Notes under the pieces: generated by a model
The model's input: the letters and a program-made list of their open reading frames with translations, nothing else
What the model was told of the DNA's origin: nothing
Database searches by the model: none
Assembly: GCA_900100475.1 (NCBI GenBank)
Contig: FMTU01000006.1
Location: forward strand, 124,001-188,000
Reading direction: 5' to 3'
Length of the DNA stretch: 64,000 nucleotides
Source: Sphingobium faniae
Lineage (GTDB): Bacteria > Pseudomonadota > Alphaproteobacteria > Sphingomonadales > Sphingomonadaceae
Shown: one piece after another, positions 18,496 to 28,744 of the stretch
Layout: every line of letters starts with the position of its first letter
Numbering within the stretch: the first letter of the stretch is position 1
Translations under genes and position numbers: made by a program

Positions 18496-19266
18496 ATGCA
18501 GCGCGACAAGACAGGAAACACCGCCAGCCATGTCGCGGGCAAACAGGTCGGCGCGACTGTCGCAACATTGGCGCTGATCCGCCATGCCTGTCGGGCGCAC
18601 AGCGCCTTCCGCCTCGCCGATGTGGTGAAGGATACCGGCCTCAATCGCAGCACCGCTTTCAATATCCTGCGCACCCTGGTGCAAGAAGGCATATTAAGGT
18701 TCGACGCGGAATCGAAGGTTTATGTCCTTACGGATTATCTGCCGCGACTGGTGCGCGGCATGGATGAGTCCGTTTCCGATCGGATCGCCCATGTGCACGA
18801 AGGCATGGCGCATGTCGCCCAGCTATACGGGATCAACGTGGCGCACTGGGTGGTCCGGGGTGATTTTCTGATACTGGCCGCTGTCGCCAAAAGTAACCGC
18901 GACATCACGCTGACCGAAGCCGAAGGCAAAACCGTGCCGCTTCTTTATGGAGCCGCCGGACGCGCCGTCGCGGCGGCGCGGTCATTGCCCGATGAGGAAC
19001 TCGCGCGGCTCATGGCCATGCTGGGCGATGATTCGGCAGCCGCGCTTGCCAGATTGAAGGAGGACATCCGGCGCGCCCAAAGCCGTGGATGGGCCGACGA
19101 TGGCGCGTCCCTTCAACCCAGCGTGAAAGCCGTTGCCGCCGCCATTCACGACGAAAACGGCCGGGTGGAAGGAGCTTGCGCGACATTGGTGCTGAACGGC
19201 CAGTTCAGCGCCGAAGACGAAGAAGCGATTGCACTGGCCCTGCGACGGGCGGCACAATCCACATAA
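18496..19266 (+). CDS. IclR-family transcriptional regulator
   Basis: A 256-residue regulator with an N-terminal winged helix (FRLADVVKDTGLNRSTAFNI, recognition helix near residues 45-58) and a C-terminal GAF-like effector domain (GKTVPLLYGAAGRAVAAA, the conserved ligand-pocket stretch). The ATG at 18496 has a GGAG site; the frame is open 14 codons upstream from a TTG. Being divergent from the deacylase gene, it most likely controls that gene in response to a substrate or product. Confidence 0.88.
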   Translation: MQRDKTGNTASHVAGKQVGATVATLALIRHACRAHSAFRLADVVKDTGLNRSTAFNILRTLVQEGILRFDAESKVYVLTDYLPRLVRGMDESVSDRIAHVHEGMAHVAQLYGINVAHWVVRGDFLILAAVAKSNRDITLTEAEGKTVPLLYGAAGRAVAAARSLPDEELARLMAMLGDDSAAALARLKEDIRRAQSRGWADDGASLQPSVKAVAAAIHDENGRVEGACATLVLNGQFSAEDEEAIALALRRAAQST

Positions 19267-19366
19267 GCAGGCGTCGCGACGGCCGCCCGGACCGAAGACC
19301 TATCCGAAGAGCGCCGTCAAGATTTCTTCCCTTCGCGCTCCTGCCGGCCATGCCCTTCGCGATGCG

Positions 19367-20824
19367 TCAGCGCCAGAAGCGTCTGGCATCGACGAGCGCG
19401 TCATGCGCTTCGGCTGCGGCTTCGAGCAGATCCGCCTTGTCATCTGGTCCCAGCAGCATCTTCGCGTTCGGATCGCCGGCAAGACCGAGACCGCGCAGAA
19501 TCTCGGGCGCGCTCGCCAGATCGTTGAGCGCCCCCAGTTCATCCTGGAGAGCCTCCAGCGCCGTCACAAATCTTTTGTGCCGCCGCCGGTTGCGCTTGCG
19601 TTCATAGAGCGCCGCGAAAAACTCGGCCGCGTAACGCAGCTTCTTGGCCGCCTTGCGGACGTCGTGCCGCGCTTCGTCGTCCAGTTCTTCCAGATCGCGG
19701 CCGCCCTTCCTGACCTTGCGGCGGAAGCGATCGAGCGCCCTGGCGGCAAACAGGCCAGCGGGCAGCGCACGCAAACCTTCGCCCTCCGCGCCCGCGCGCC
19801 AGTCTCCGATTTCGATCCATTCTGCGGTGTCGATGATCAGCCCGCGCGCGCGCTCGGAACGCAGGGCCGCGATCGCGTTCGCATAGACCTCCGTCCGCGC
19901 GGACAGCAGCCGGTCGCGAAGCGGCTCGCCCTCTGCGCGCGCGATCAGCACGTCGAGATCGCGCGCATGGGCCAGTTCGCCGGCCAGCCAGCGCAGTTCG
20001 CCGTTCAGTGCCGCGCCGCCGTCCTTGCCCAGCATCGGCTTGTGGATCGACAATGCGGAACGCAACCGGCGCAGCGCGACCCGCGCCTGATGCAGCGCGG
20101 TTGCATCCTGACGATCCAGCACCAATGGCACGTTGAGCCGGAAATGATGCAGGCAGGCGCGGGCGATTTCCTGAAAGGCGTCGGCCGCATTCATGCTGTT
20201 CGTCAACTTGACCGGTCCCGCCTTGGTGGCCGCGGGCGCAGGTCCAAGCAGCCGATAGCCGCGCGCCGCCTTGCTCAGCACGCCCAGATGCACCGGCGCG
20301 ACGGCGTTGATTCGCCGGGCCAGTGCGAACAGCGCGGCAGGATCGCCGCTTTTCTGCTCCAACTCAACCTCATGGATCGGCATCTCGCGTTCGCCCGCGA
20401 AGATGCGGCCCCGATCGAGCGCGATTTCGATACCGTCACCGGCCCAGAGCCGACGTTCATTCTCCACCGTGAACAGTGGCGCGATCCGGGCGACCTTTTC
20501 GCCGAGCAGCGCGGGAATCGGCGTCGCATCGTCAAGGATCGGACGATCGTCCTCGGCCGCGCGCTCCCATTCGGAGCGCACGAACATTCCAGCAGCGGAC
20601 CCGCCATCGGCCTTGATCGTCTGTATGCGCGTCTCATCATTGCGCCGCACCCGCAGCGAAAGCCCGGCGCGGGCCAGATCATGCTCCGGCGTGTCGAAAT
20701 AGAGCGCGTAGTGGGCGACGACCTTGGGGGCGCCCGGGAACAGCCCCGATGCTTCCAGCGCATCGGCGGCCTCGGATGTCAGGTCGAGCTTCAATTCGAC
20801 CTCGTTCGCCACGTTCGACGTCAT
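19367..20824 (-). CDS. CYTH-CHAD domain protein (inorganic triphosphatase-like)
   Basis: A 485-residue two-domain protein. The CYTH domain (about 5-205) starts with EVELKL, the ExExK signature of the triphosphate tunnel family. The C-terminal CHAD domain (about 210-480) is helical with histidines and many arginines (HQARVALRRLRSAL, RHDVRKAAKKLRYAAEFF) that bind polyphosphate. E. coli YgiF, with the same architecture, hydrolyses triphosphate. I chose the ATG at 20824 because AAGGGG lies six bases upstream; an ATG at 20842 lacks a site. Confidence 0.88.
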   Translation of the reverse strand: MTSNVANEVELKLDLTSEAADALEASGLFPGAPKVVAHYALYFDTPEHDLARAGLSLRVRRNDETRIQTIKADGGSAAGMFVRSEWERAAEDDRPILDDATPIPALLGEKVARIAPLFTVENERRLWAGDGIEIALDRGRIFAGEREMPIHEVELEQKSGDPAALFALARRINAVAPVHLGVLSKAARGYRLLGPAPAATKAGPVKLTNSMNAADAFQEIARACLHHFRLNVPLVLDRQDATALHQARVALRRLRSALSIHKPMLGKDGGAALNGELRWLAGELAHARDLDVLIARAEGEPLRDRLLSARTEVYANAIAALRSERARGLIIDTAEWIEIGDWRAGAEGEGLRALPAGLFAARALDRFRRKVRKGGRDLEELDDEARHDVRKAAKKLRYAAEFFAALYERKRNRRRHKRFVTALEALQDELGALNDLASAPEILRGLGLAGDPNAKMLLGPDDKADLLEAAAEAHDALVDARRFWR

Positions 20825-20884
20825 TGGCTGCCCCTTGGCCATTGGTTCGCCGTCGGCTGGCGATGCGTTGACAGTTCGGAGTCG

Positions 20885-20906
20885 ATCCTTCTCTTCAGAA
20901 AAGGAT
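20885..20906. terminator. Hairpin between TRIC-like gene and CYTH-CHAD gene
   Basis: The sequence forms arms ATCCTT and AAGGAT with an almost complementary middle (one mismatch across about 9-10 pairs). It lies about 75 bases after the stop of the minus-strand TRIC gene and 60 bases before the CYTH-CHAD start. No T-run follows, so an intrinsic terminator is uncertain; an operator is the alternative. Confidence 0.3.
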
Positions 20907-20978
20907 TATGTTTATTTTGCGAAATATTCTTTGCGGGATCAACTGAAAGAGTCGACCGGCCATGCCTCTTGGGACATG

Positions 20979-21653
20979 TCACCGCCCATCCGAAGAAGGC
21001 GGCGGATCTCTTTCATGCGCGACCGGCAAGCGCCATCCCCGCCGGATCGCCATCATCCGCAGGCCAAAGCAGACCAGCCCGCCTGCGGTTGCCGTGGCAA
21101 TGATCGGGAGATGCAGCAGGTGCCCGCCCACGACCGTCGCCGCCCCGGCCAGCGCCGCCACCGCGTAGAGGTCCGCGCGCAGCACCGCCGGGATTTCAGC
21201 GAGCAGCACGTCGCGGGCGACGCCGCCGCCAATACCGGTCAGCATCCCCAACAGCGCCGCCATCACCGGACTTAAGCCAAAAGCCATCGCCTTCGTCGTT
21301 CCGGCGACGGCGAACAGGGCGAGGCCCATCGCGTCGAGCATCCGCACCGGATTGCGCAGCTTCTCGATCAGGGGCGAACAGAAGAAGCAGAGCAACCCCG
21401 CCGCGAGCGATACCGCCAGATAACGCCGGTCCTCCAGCGCAGCGGGCGGCACCGCGCCGATCAGCAGATCGCGGGTGATCCCGCCAAAGGTGGAGGCCGC
21501 GAACGACAATACAAGAACCCCGAAGATGTCGAGCCGCCGCCGGGTTCCCGCCATCCCGCCGCTGAGCGCAAAGGCGAACGTCCCGCCGAGATCGAGGATC
21601 AGGACGAGCGCGCGCAGCAGTTCATCGGCCGCCGGCATGTCAATCATCGGCAT
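20979..21653 (-). CDS. TRIC-type cation channel / UPF0126 membrane protein
   Basis: A 224-residue membrane protein made of two homologous halves. Each has the family pattern: LDLGGTFAFALSGGMAGTRR with FGGITRDLL in the first, and DAMGLALFAVAGTTKA with GIGGGVARDVLL in the second. Prokaryotic members of this family (YadS/YicG) are trimeric potassium-permeable channels related to animal TRIC. About seven hydrophobic helices are visible. It is 18 bases downstream of the M20 amidohydrolase gene and may be co-transcribed with it. Confidence 0.88.
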   Translation of the reverse strand: MPMIDMPAADELLRALVLILDLGGTFAFALSGGMAGTRRRLDIFGVLVLSFAASTFGGITRDLLIGAVPPAALEDRRYLAVSLAAGLLCFFCSPLIEKLRNPVRMLDAMGLALFAVAGTTKAMAFGLSPVMAALLGMLTGIGGGVARDVLLAEIPAVLRADLYAVAALAGAATVVGGHLLHLPIIATATAGGLVCFGLRMMAIRRGWRLPVAHERDPPPSSDGR

Positions 21654-21671
21654 GGCGCCGCCGATATCTCC

Positions 21672-22931
21672 TCATCCGGCTGCGTTCCACGCCATCGCGG
21701 CCGTCGCCATCGCCTCCACGCCGGTTTGCAGCGTCGGATGCAGGACCGGCGCGAAATGCGGGCTGTGGTTGACCGGCAATTCGTTGAGCCGCCCTTCCGC
21801 CTTGGCCTTGGCATGGAGTTCAGGATCGGTGCCGCCAACGAACCAGAAGACGGACGGAGCGTTCCATTCCGTGCCGAAGCAGCCGAAATCCTCGCTGGCG
21901 GGCGCCGGGCCGGTATGATGAACGCGGTCAGCCGAGAAATACGCGCGGAACGCCGCCGCGACCCGGTCGCTCGCTTGCCTGTCGTTGACGTTGAGCGGAT
22001 AGCGGTCGAGCGGCGTGATCTCCGGCGGGCGCGGCGCGCCGGATGCCTGCGCCTCGGCGTTCACGATCCGCTCGATCGCGGCGAGCACCCGCTTACGCAC
22101 GTCTTCGTCGAAGGTCCGGACGTTGAGCTTGATGAGCGCTTCGTCGGGAATGACATTTTCCTTGGTGCCCGCCTGAAGAACGCCGACCGTCACCACGGCC
22201 GCTTCGGTGGCCGCCACCTCGCGCGAAACGACGGTTTGCAGGCGCAGCACCGTCGATGCGGCCATCACCACCGGATCAATGCTGGCCTGCGGCATGGACC
22301 CGTGCGCGCCGCGTCCGAACATCCGGATCTGAAGACTGTCCGCCGCCGAGGTGATCGGCCCGGCGCTCCCGGCGACCGTCCCGGCAGGTCCGACCATGAC
22401 ATGCTGGCCCAGCACCACGTCGGGCCTGGGGAAGCGTTCGAAAAGCCCATCGTCGATCATCGCCCGCGCGCCCTGCGCTGTTTCCTCGCCAGGCTGGAAC
22501 AGCATGATCAGCGTACCGCGCCAGGCATCCTGGTGGCGGGCGAACAACATGCTCGCTCCCATCAGCCAGGCCACATGCATGTCGTGGCCACAGGAATGGG
22601 CCACCGGCACGGCCTTGCCCGAAGGATCGACGGCGGTTGCCGTGCTGGCATAATCGAGTCCGGTGTCCTCCCGGATCGGCAAGGCATCCATGTCGGCGCG
22701 CAGCATGACAGTCGGCCCCTCACCGTTCCGCAGGAGACCGACGACGCCGGTTTTCCCGATGCCGGTCGTCACCTCATAACCGTTGTCGGCCAGATGTTGC
22801 GCAGCGATCCCGGCTGTGCGGCTTTCCTGCATCGACAGTTCGGGATGCGCGTGAATGTCCTTATAGCTGGCCTCCAGCATCGGCAGGAGATCGGGCAGGC
22901 CAGCCAAAAGCCGCCGCAAGGGTTCGCTCAT
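21672..22931 (-). CDS. M20-family amidohydrolase (AmhX/HipO-like)
   Basis: A 419-residue M20D peptidase/amidohydrolase. Metal ligands and catalytic residues are visible: SCGHDMH (Cys and His), QPGEETAQG (Glu pair), GQHVMVG (His), and a near-C-terminal NHSPHFAP histidine. The dimerisation insert (GRGAHGSMPQASIDPV) is complete. The family hydrolyses N-acyl amino acids such as hippurate; hippurate would give benzoate, made use of by the pathway below, but this is speculation. The ATG at 22931 has a GGGAGA site; the frame extends nine codons upstream. Confidence 0.86.
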   Translation of the reverse strand: MSEPLRRLLAGLPDLLPMLEASYKDIHAHPELSMQESRTAGIAAQHLADNGYEVTTGIGKTGVVGLLRNGEGPTVMLRADMDALPIREDTGLDYASTATAVDPSGKAVPVAHSCGHDMHVAWLMGASMLFARHQDAWRGTLIMLFQPGEETAQGARAMIDDGLFERFPRPDVVLGQHVMVGPAGTVAGSAGPITSAADSLQIRMFGRGAHGSMPQASIDPVVMAASTVLRLQTVVSREVAATEAAVVTVGVLQAGTKENVIPDEALIKLNVRTFDEDVRKRVLAAIERIVNAEAQASGAPRPPEITPLDRYPLNVNDRQASDRVAAAFRAYFSADRVHHTGPAPASEDFGCFGTEWNAPSVFWFVGGTDPELHAKAKAEGRLNELPVNHSPHFAPVLHPTLQTGVEAMATAAMAWNAAG

Positions 22932-22974
22932 AAATGCTCTCCCAAGGCTCAGGCTCAAAGCTCAGGCCCAAAGC

Positions 22975-23547
22975 TCAGGCGTCGTTCGGCAGCACCGAAA
23001 GCACGCGCGCGATGTGGTCGTGAAACTCCTGCATATAATGGCGCAGGAAGGTCTCGGTGGATTCGACGGTGATGTCGCCGCTGTCGGCGATCAGGCCGGG
23101 CGTGAACTGGATATAGGCTTCCGGCGCGTTCATCTGGGGCGAATTGCAAAAGCCGAGCACGCTGCGCAAACTCTGCTGGGCGACCGCCGTGCCGATGGCG
23201 CCGGGCGATGTGCCGATCACCGCGGACGGCTTGTGGGTGAAACTGTTGGTGCCATAGGGTCGGCTCGCCCAGTCGATCGCGTTCTTGAGGCCGCCGGGAA
23301 TCGAGCGGTTATATTCAGGCGTCACGAACAACAGCGCGTCGACCGCCTTGATCGCATCCTTGAACGCCCGCGCGACCGGCGGGAAATCGGCATCATAATC
23401 ATAGCTGTAGAGCGGCAGTTCAGCGAAGGAGATTTCGGTGAAGTCGAGATTTTCCGGCGCGAGCTTGATGAGCGCATGGGCAAGCTTGCGGTTGATCGAT
23501 TCGCGCGCGAGGCTGCCGATGAGATAACCGACCTTGTAATGCTTCAT
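22975..23547 (-). CDS. NADPH-dependent FMN reductase-family flavoprotein
   Basis: A 190-residue flavodoxin-fold protein. The phosphate loop GSLARESINRKLA near residue 11 and the PEYNRSIPGGLKNAIDW motif bind FMN and mark the chromate reductase/azoreductase-like family (ChrR, SsuE type). It may reduce quinones or supply reduced flavin. It lies 43 bases from the M20 gene on the same strand and diverges from the DODA-type gene. Confidence 0.88.
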   Translation of the reverse strand: MKHYKVGYLIGSLARESINRKLAHALIKLAPENLDFTEISFAELPLYSYDYDADFPPVARAFKDAIKAVDALLFVTPEYNRSIPGGLKNAIDWASRPYGTNSFTHKPSAVIGTSPGAIGTAVAQQSLRSVLGFCNSPQMNAPEAYIQFTPGLIADSGDITVESTETFLRHYMQEFHDHIARVLSVLPNDA

Positions 23548-23721
23548 GACAATGACCTTTGCATTGGCTGGCTCAAGGGGACGTGACCATCCCGTCCCCT
23601 TATAACGGCGAAAACCGCGCTTTGGCAGAGGATATATTGAACTGCTCGCCGCCTGCGGTTTGATGCCGCTTCATTTCTGCGACCATGTTATGCCTGTCGC
23701 CATCGCTGATGGAGGATGATT

Positions 23722-24573
23722 ATGAGCAGGATGCCCGCGCTGTTCATCGGTCATGGAAGCCCGATGAACACGCTTGAGAAGAACGGCTATACGCAAGCCT
23801 GGCAGGCGTTCGGGCGGCATCTTCCAAAGCCCAGGGCCTTGCTGGTCATTTCCGCGCACTGGTTCTTTGGCGCGACCGCGATCACGGCCATGGCAAGGCC
23901 AAGGACGATCCACGACTTCTATGGCTTTCCGCAGGCGCTGTTCGACGTCGATTATCCGGCGCCGGGCGATCCCGATCTGGCCGGCGAGATCGCCGAACTG
24001 GTGAAGCCGCACTGGGTCGGCCTCGACCGCGATCAATGGGGGCTGGATCACGGCACATGGTCGGTTCTGGTCCACATGTATCCCCAAGCCGACATTCCCG
24101 CGCTCCAGCTTTCGATCAATGCGCTGCAACCGCTGGACTATCATCTGGATCTTGCGGCAAGCCTCAACCGGCTGAGGGATCAAGGCGTGATGATCGTCGG
24201 CAGCGGCAATGTCGTGCACAATCTGAAGCGGCTGCAATGGGATCGGGCCGACCTTGCCTATGACTGGGCGGAACGCTTCGACGATGCGGCGGTCGAGCAA
24301 TTGGCGCGCGCGCCGGGCGACATATTGCGGCTTCGCGAGCATCGCGATTATGGCCTTGCGGTGCCCACGCCCGATCATTTCATTCCGCTCCTCTACCTTG
24401 CCGGACTGGCTGCGGCGGATGGAACTCCACCGGAGCCTCTGGTGCGGGGCTACTCGATGGGGTCGATCTCGATGACCTGTTTCGGACTCGGCGCGGCCAT
24501 GGAACTGCGCAAGGATGCGACCTGCGCCGCCCGCCTGCCGGAAGGGGTGCCACCCGATCAGACCAATATGTGA
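23722..24573 (+). CDS. DODA-type extradiol aromatic ring-opening dioxygenase family (YgiD-like)
   Basis: A 283-residue member of the LigB/class III extradiol family. Metal-binding histidines are in FIGHGSPMN and ISAHWFF, and a further catalytic histidine is in GSGNVVHNL. The closest described relatives are 4,5-DOPA dioxygenase and E. coli YgiD. The ATG at 23722 has a perfect GGAGG six bases upstream; the ATG at 23716 directly abuts it and cannot use it. It converges on pcaD but is not part of that ortho pathway. Confidence 0.86.
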   Translation: MSRMPALFIGHGSPMNTLEKNGYTQAWQAFGRHLPKPRALLVISAHWFFGATAITAMARPRTIHDFYGFPQALFDVDYPAPGDPDLAGEIAELVKPHWVGLDRDQWGLDHGTWSVLVHMYPQADIPALQLSINALQPLDYHLDLAASLNRLRDQGVMIVGSGNVVHNLKRLQWDRADLAYDWAERFDDAAVEQLARAPGDILRLREHRDYGLAVPTPDHFIPLLYLAGLAAADGTPPEPLVRGYSMGSISMTCFGLGAAMELRKDATCAARLPEGVPPDQTNM

Positions 24574-24587
24574 TCGGGCGGCACGGC

Positions 24588-25384
24588 TCAGCCCTCCTGT
24601 TGCGACAGGAACGCCTGCACGATCCTCGCGAAATCATCGGCCGCCTCGACATTCGAGAGATGCGCGGCGGGCAGGGCATGGAGGCGTCCGTCGCTCGCCT
24701 GGTTGGCCAGGAACTCCGCTTCCCCGATCCCGGTCGAGGGATCTTCGCTGCCGGCGATCACCAGCGTCGGCGTCCGGTTAAGCCCGGCGGTCGGGCGCTG
24801 GTCCATGTCGCGGATGGCGGCGCAACAGCCCGCATAGCCCGCCGGGTCGTTGGCGAGCAGCATGGCGCGGATCGGCTCCACCCGGTCGGGCGAGCCAGTG
24901 ACGAAGCCGGGCGTGAACCAGCGGGCGATGGAGGCTTCGGCGAGCGGGACCATGCCGTCCTTCAGCACACCCTCGATCCGCGCCTGCCAGCCCGATGGCG
25001 GCCCCATATAGGCCGATGTGTTGGCCAGCACGAGCCGGTCCAGCCGCTCGGGCGCGTGGACGGCGAGCCACTGGCCAACCATCCCGCCTTTTGACAGGCC
25101 GCAGAAATGCACCCGCTCGATGCCGAGCGCGTCGAGCAGTTCCACCACGTCCCGCCCAAGCCGATCCATCGAATAGGCCCCCGGCGGCGAATCGGAGTCG
25201 CCATGGCCCCGGCTGTCATAGCGCAGGACGCGGAAGCGCTGCATCCAGGCTTCCATCTGCGGCGCCCACATGTCCATGTCGGTGCCGAGCGAGTTGGAAA
25301 GCATCAGCACCGGCGCGCCATCCGGTCCGTCGAACCTGTAGGCGAGGCGGCATCCATCGCCGAGCGCGAGGAACTGCTTTGCCA

Positions 25385-25385
<1 letters not shown>
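24588..25385 (-). CDS. pcaD: 3-oxoadipate enol-lactonase
   Basis: A 265-residue alpha/beta hydrolase. The nucleophile elbow is CGLSKGGMVG (Ser98), the acid is in AGSEDPSTG and the histidine in PAAHLSNVE, giving the full triad. It hydrolyses 3-oxoadipate enol-lactone to 3-oxoadipate, the last common step before CoA activation. The ATG at 25385 overlaps the pcaF stop by one base (TGATG); the open frame further upstream is inside pcaF. It is the last gene of the eleven-gene operon. The name catD would be equally correct. Confidence 0.93.
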
Positions 25386-26583
<1,198 letters not shown>

Positions 26584-26587
<4 letters not shown>

Positions 26588-27231
26588 GCCGCCACCTTCG
26601 ATTCGACAGGCGCGCCGGTCTTTGCCCGAACTTCGTCTTCGGTGACGCCGGGCGCCAGTTCGACCAGCTTCAGCACGGCGTTCGCCTTGTCGACTTCCAG
26701 CACGCACAGGTCGGTGATGATGAGGTCGACACAGGCCTTGCCGGTCAGCGGCAGGGTGCAGGCCGCAAGGATCTTCGGCTCGCCCGCCTTGTTGACATGC
26801 TCCATCACGACGACGACGCGCTTGACCCCGGCGACGAGGTCCATCGCGCCGCCCATGCCCTTCACCATCTTGCCGGGGATCGTCCAGTTGGCCAGATCGC
26901 CATTGGCGGCGACTTCCATCGCGCCCAGCACGGCCATGTCGATATGACCGCCCCGGATCATCGCGAAGCTGTCGGCGGACGAGAAGAAGCTGGAGGTGGA
27001 CAGCGCCGTGATCGTCTGCTTGCCCGCGTTGATGAGGTCTGGGTCGGCTTCACCCTCATAGGGGAAGGGGCCGATGCCCAGCATTCCGTTTTCCGATTGC
27101 AGCGTCACCTCGACGCCATCGGGCACATGATTCGCCACCAGCGTCGGGATGCCGATGCCCAGGTTCACATAATAACCATCGCGCAGTTCCTTCGCGGCGC
27201 GCGCGGCCATGTCGTCACGGGTCCAGCTCAT
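26584..27231 (-). CDS. pcaJ: 3-oxoadipate CoA-transferase subunit B
   Basis: A 215-residue beta subunit of the family I CoA-transferases. The catalytic glutamate that carries the CoA thioester is Glu47 in the SENG motif ([12 protein letters not shown]). With PcaI it moves CoA from succinyl-CoA to 3-oxoadipate. ATGA overlaps join it to pcaI upstream and pcaF downstream. Sequence alone would also fit ScoB (acetoacetate transferase); the pathway neighbours decide for PcaJ. Confidence 0.92.
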
Positions 27232-27953
27232 GCCGCGATCTCCCCGGAAGTTTCACGCGGGCGCGTGGTCAGCTTCTCGATCCGCTTCTCGTTGACCGTC
27301 GCCTTGACGATGCGGTCGACGAAGATGCCGGGGGTGTGGATGCAATCGGGATCAAAGCTGCCTTCGGGCACGATCTCCTCGACTTCCGCCACCGTCACCT
27401 TGCCCGCTGTCGCCATGTTCGGGTTGAAGTTGCGCGCGGTCTTGCGGAACATGAGGTTGCCCGCCGGGTCCGCCCGCCACGCCTTGACGATGGAAAGGTC
27501 GGCGCGCAGCCAGGTTTCGCGCACATATTCCTCACCCTCGAAGATTTCGGTCGGCTTGCCATCGGCAACGACGGTGCCGACGCCGGTCCTGGTGTAGAAG
27601 GCGGGGATGCCCGCGCCGCCAGCGCGGATGCGTTCGGCCAGCGTGCCCTGCGGGTTCAGCTCCAGTTCCAGCTTGCCGTCGAGATAGAGCTGCTCGAACA
27701 GCTTGTTTTCACCCACATAGGAGGAGATCATCTTGCGGATCTGACCGTTGTTGAGCAGCATCCACAGGCCAAAACCATCCGCCCCGCAATTGTTGGAGAT
27801 GATGGTGAGATTCTTCGTCCCCGCATCGCGGATGGCGGGGATCAGGCTTTCCGGATTGCCGGACAGGCCAAAGCCGCCGGACATGATCGTCATGCCGTCG
27901 AACAGCACCCCTTCCAGCGCGGCGGCGGGGTTTTCATATATCTTGTTCGGCAT
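27228..27953 (-). CDS. pcaI: 3-oxoadipate CoA-transferase subunit A
   Basis: A 241-residue alpha subunit of the CoA-transferase, with the conserved [10 protein letters not shown] glycine-rich stretch near residues 26-35 and ISNNCG. I placed the start at 27953 (MPNKIYENP), which has an AAGGAGATT ribosome site; the much longer open frame overlaps benD and is not coding. It partners PcaJ through a 4-base overlap. A ScoA function is the only serious alternative. Confidence 0.92.
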   Translation of the reverse strand: MPNKIYENPAAALEGVLFDGMTIMSGGFGLSGNPESLIPAIRDAGTKNLTIISNNCGADGFGLWMLLNNGQIRKMISSYVGENKLFEQLYLDGKLELELNPQGTLAERIRAGGAGIPAFYTRTGVGTVVADGKPTEIFEGEEYVRETWLRADLSIVKAWRADPAGNLMFRKTARNFNPNMATAGKVTVAEVEEIVPEGSFDPDCIHTPGIFVDRIVKATVNEKRIEKLTTRPRETSGEIAA

Positions 27954-27967
27954 TGGTGAATCTCCTT

Positions 27968-28744
27968 TCAACCCAGGTCGCCGCCTGCCACGGGCAGGAC
28001 GGTGCCGGTGATATAGGATGCCTCGTCGGAAGCAAGAAAGAGGATGGGCGCAGCCTGTTCCGCGATGGTGCCATAGCGCCCCAAAAAGGCAGACTGCTTC
28101 ACCTGATCCACGACCTGGGCCATCCACGCCTGCTCCTGCCCGCTGTCGCCCTCGGCATTGCGGGGGACGCGGCGCGGCGGCGCCTCGGTGCCGCCGGGAG
28201 CGGTGGCGACGACGCGGATGCCCTGTCCGGCATATTCCATGGCGAGGCTCTGGGTGATGGCGTTGACGCCGCCCTTCGCCGCCGAATAGGGTACCCGGTG
28301 GATGCCGCGCGTGGCGTTGGACGAGACGTTGACGATGGTGCCGCGCCCCGCCGCCAGCATGGTCGGCAGCACGGCCCGGCAGCACCAGAGCGTCGGCATC
28401 AGCGAGCGCCGGATTTCCGCCTCGACCTGTTCCGGCTCGAATTCGGCGAAGGGCCGCATGCGGATCGCGCCGCCGACATTGTTGATGAGGATGTCGATCC
28501 CGCCGAACCGGTCGACGGCCGCCTTCATCGCATGCTCCGCGCCGGCCCAGCTTTCAAGATCGGCGTTGACGGCCAGCGTCTCGCCATCCATCCCGGCCGC
28601 GACCTCATCAAGGAAATCGGCGCGATCCACCAGTACGATCCGCCCGCCTTCCGCTGCGGCGCGAGCGGCCACGGCCGCGCCGATGCCTTGCGCGGCGCCA
28701 GTCACCACCAAGGTCTTGCCCGCGAAGCGATCCGGCGTGATCAT
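27968..28744 (-). CDS. benD: Benzoate cis-diol dehydrogenase (1,6-dihydroxycyclohexa-2,4-diene-1-carboxylate dehydrogenase)
   Basis: A 258-residue short-chain dehydrogenase. The NAD-binding glycine motif is VVTGAAQGIG, followed by NNVGG, the catalytic serine in NVSSNATRG and the YSAAK pair. It oxidises the cis-diol made by BenABC to catechol with loss of CO2. The ATG at 28744 overlaps the benC stop (ATGA). Position right after benABC makes BenD much more likely than another SDR. Confidence 0.93.
   Translation of the reverse strand: MITPDRFAGKTLVVTGAAQGIGAAVAARAAAEGGRIVLVDRADFLDEVAAGMDGETLAVNADLESWAGAEHAMKAAVDRFGGIDILINNVGGAIRMRPFAEFEPEQVEAEIRRSLMPTLWCCRAVLPTMLAAGRGTIVNVSSNATRGIHRVPYSAAKGGVNAITQSLAMEYAGQGIRVVATAPGGTEAPPRRVPRNAEGDSGQEQAWMAQVVDQVKQSAFLGRYGTIAEQAAPILFLASDEASYITGTVLPVAGGDLG

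Noticed and set aside
23722..24573. Treating the DODA-type gene as a meta-cleavage step of the benzoate pathway
   Set aside because: It is on the opposite strand, resembles YgiD/4,5-DOPA dioxygenase, and the operon already has an intact ortho-cleavage catA.
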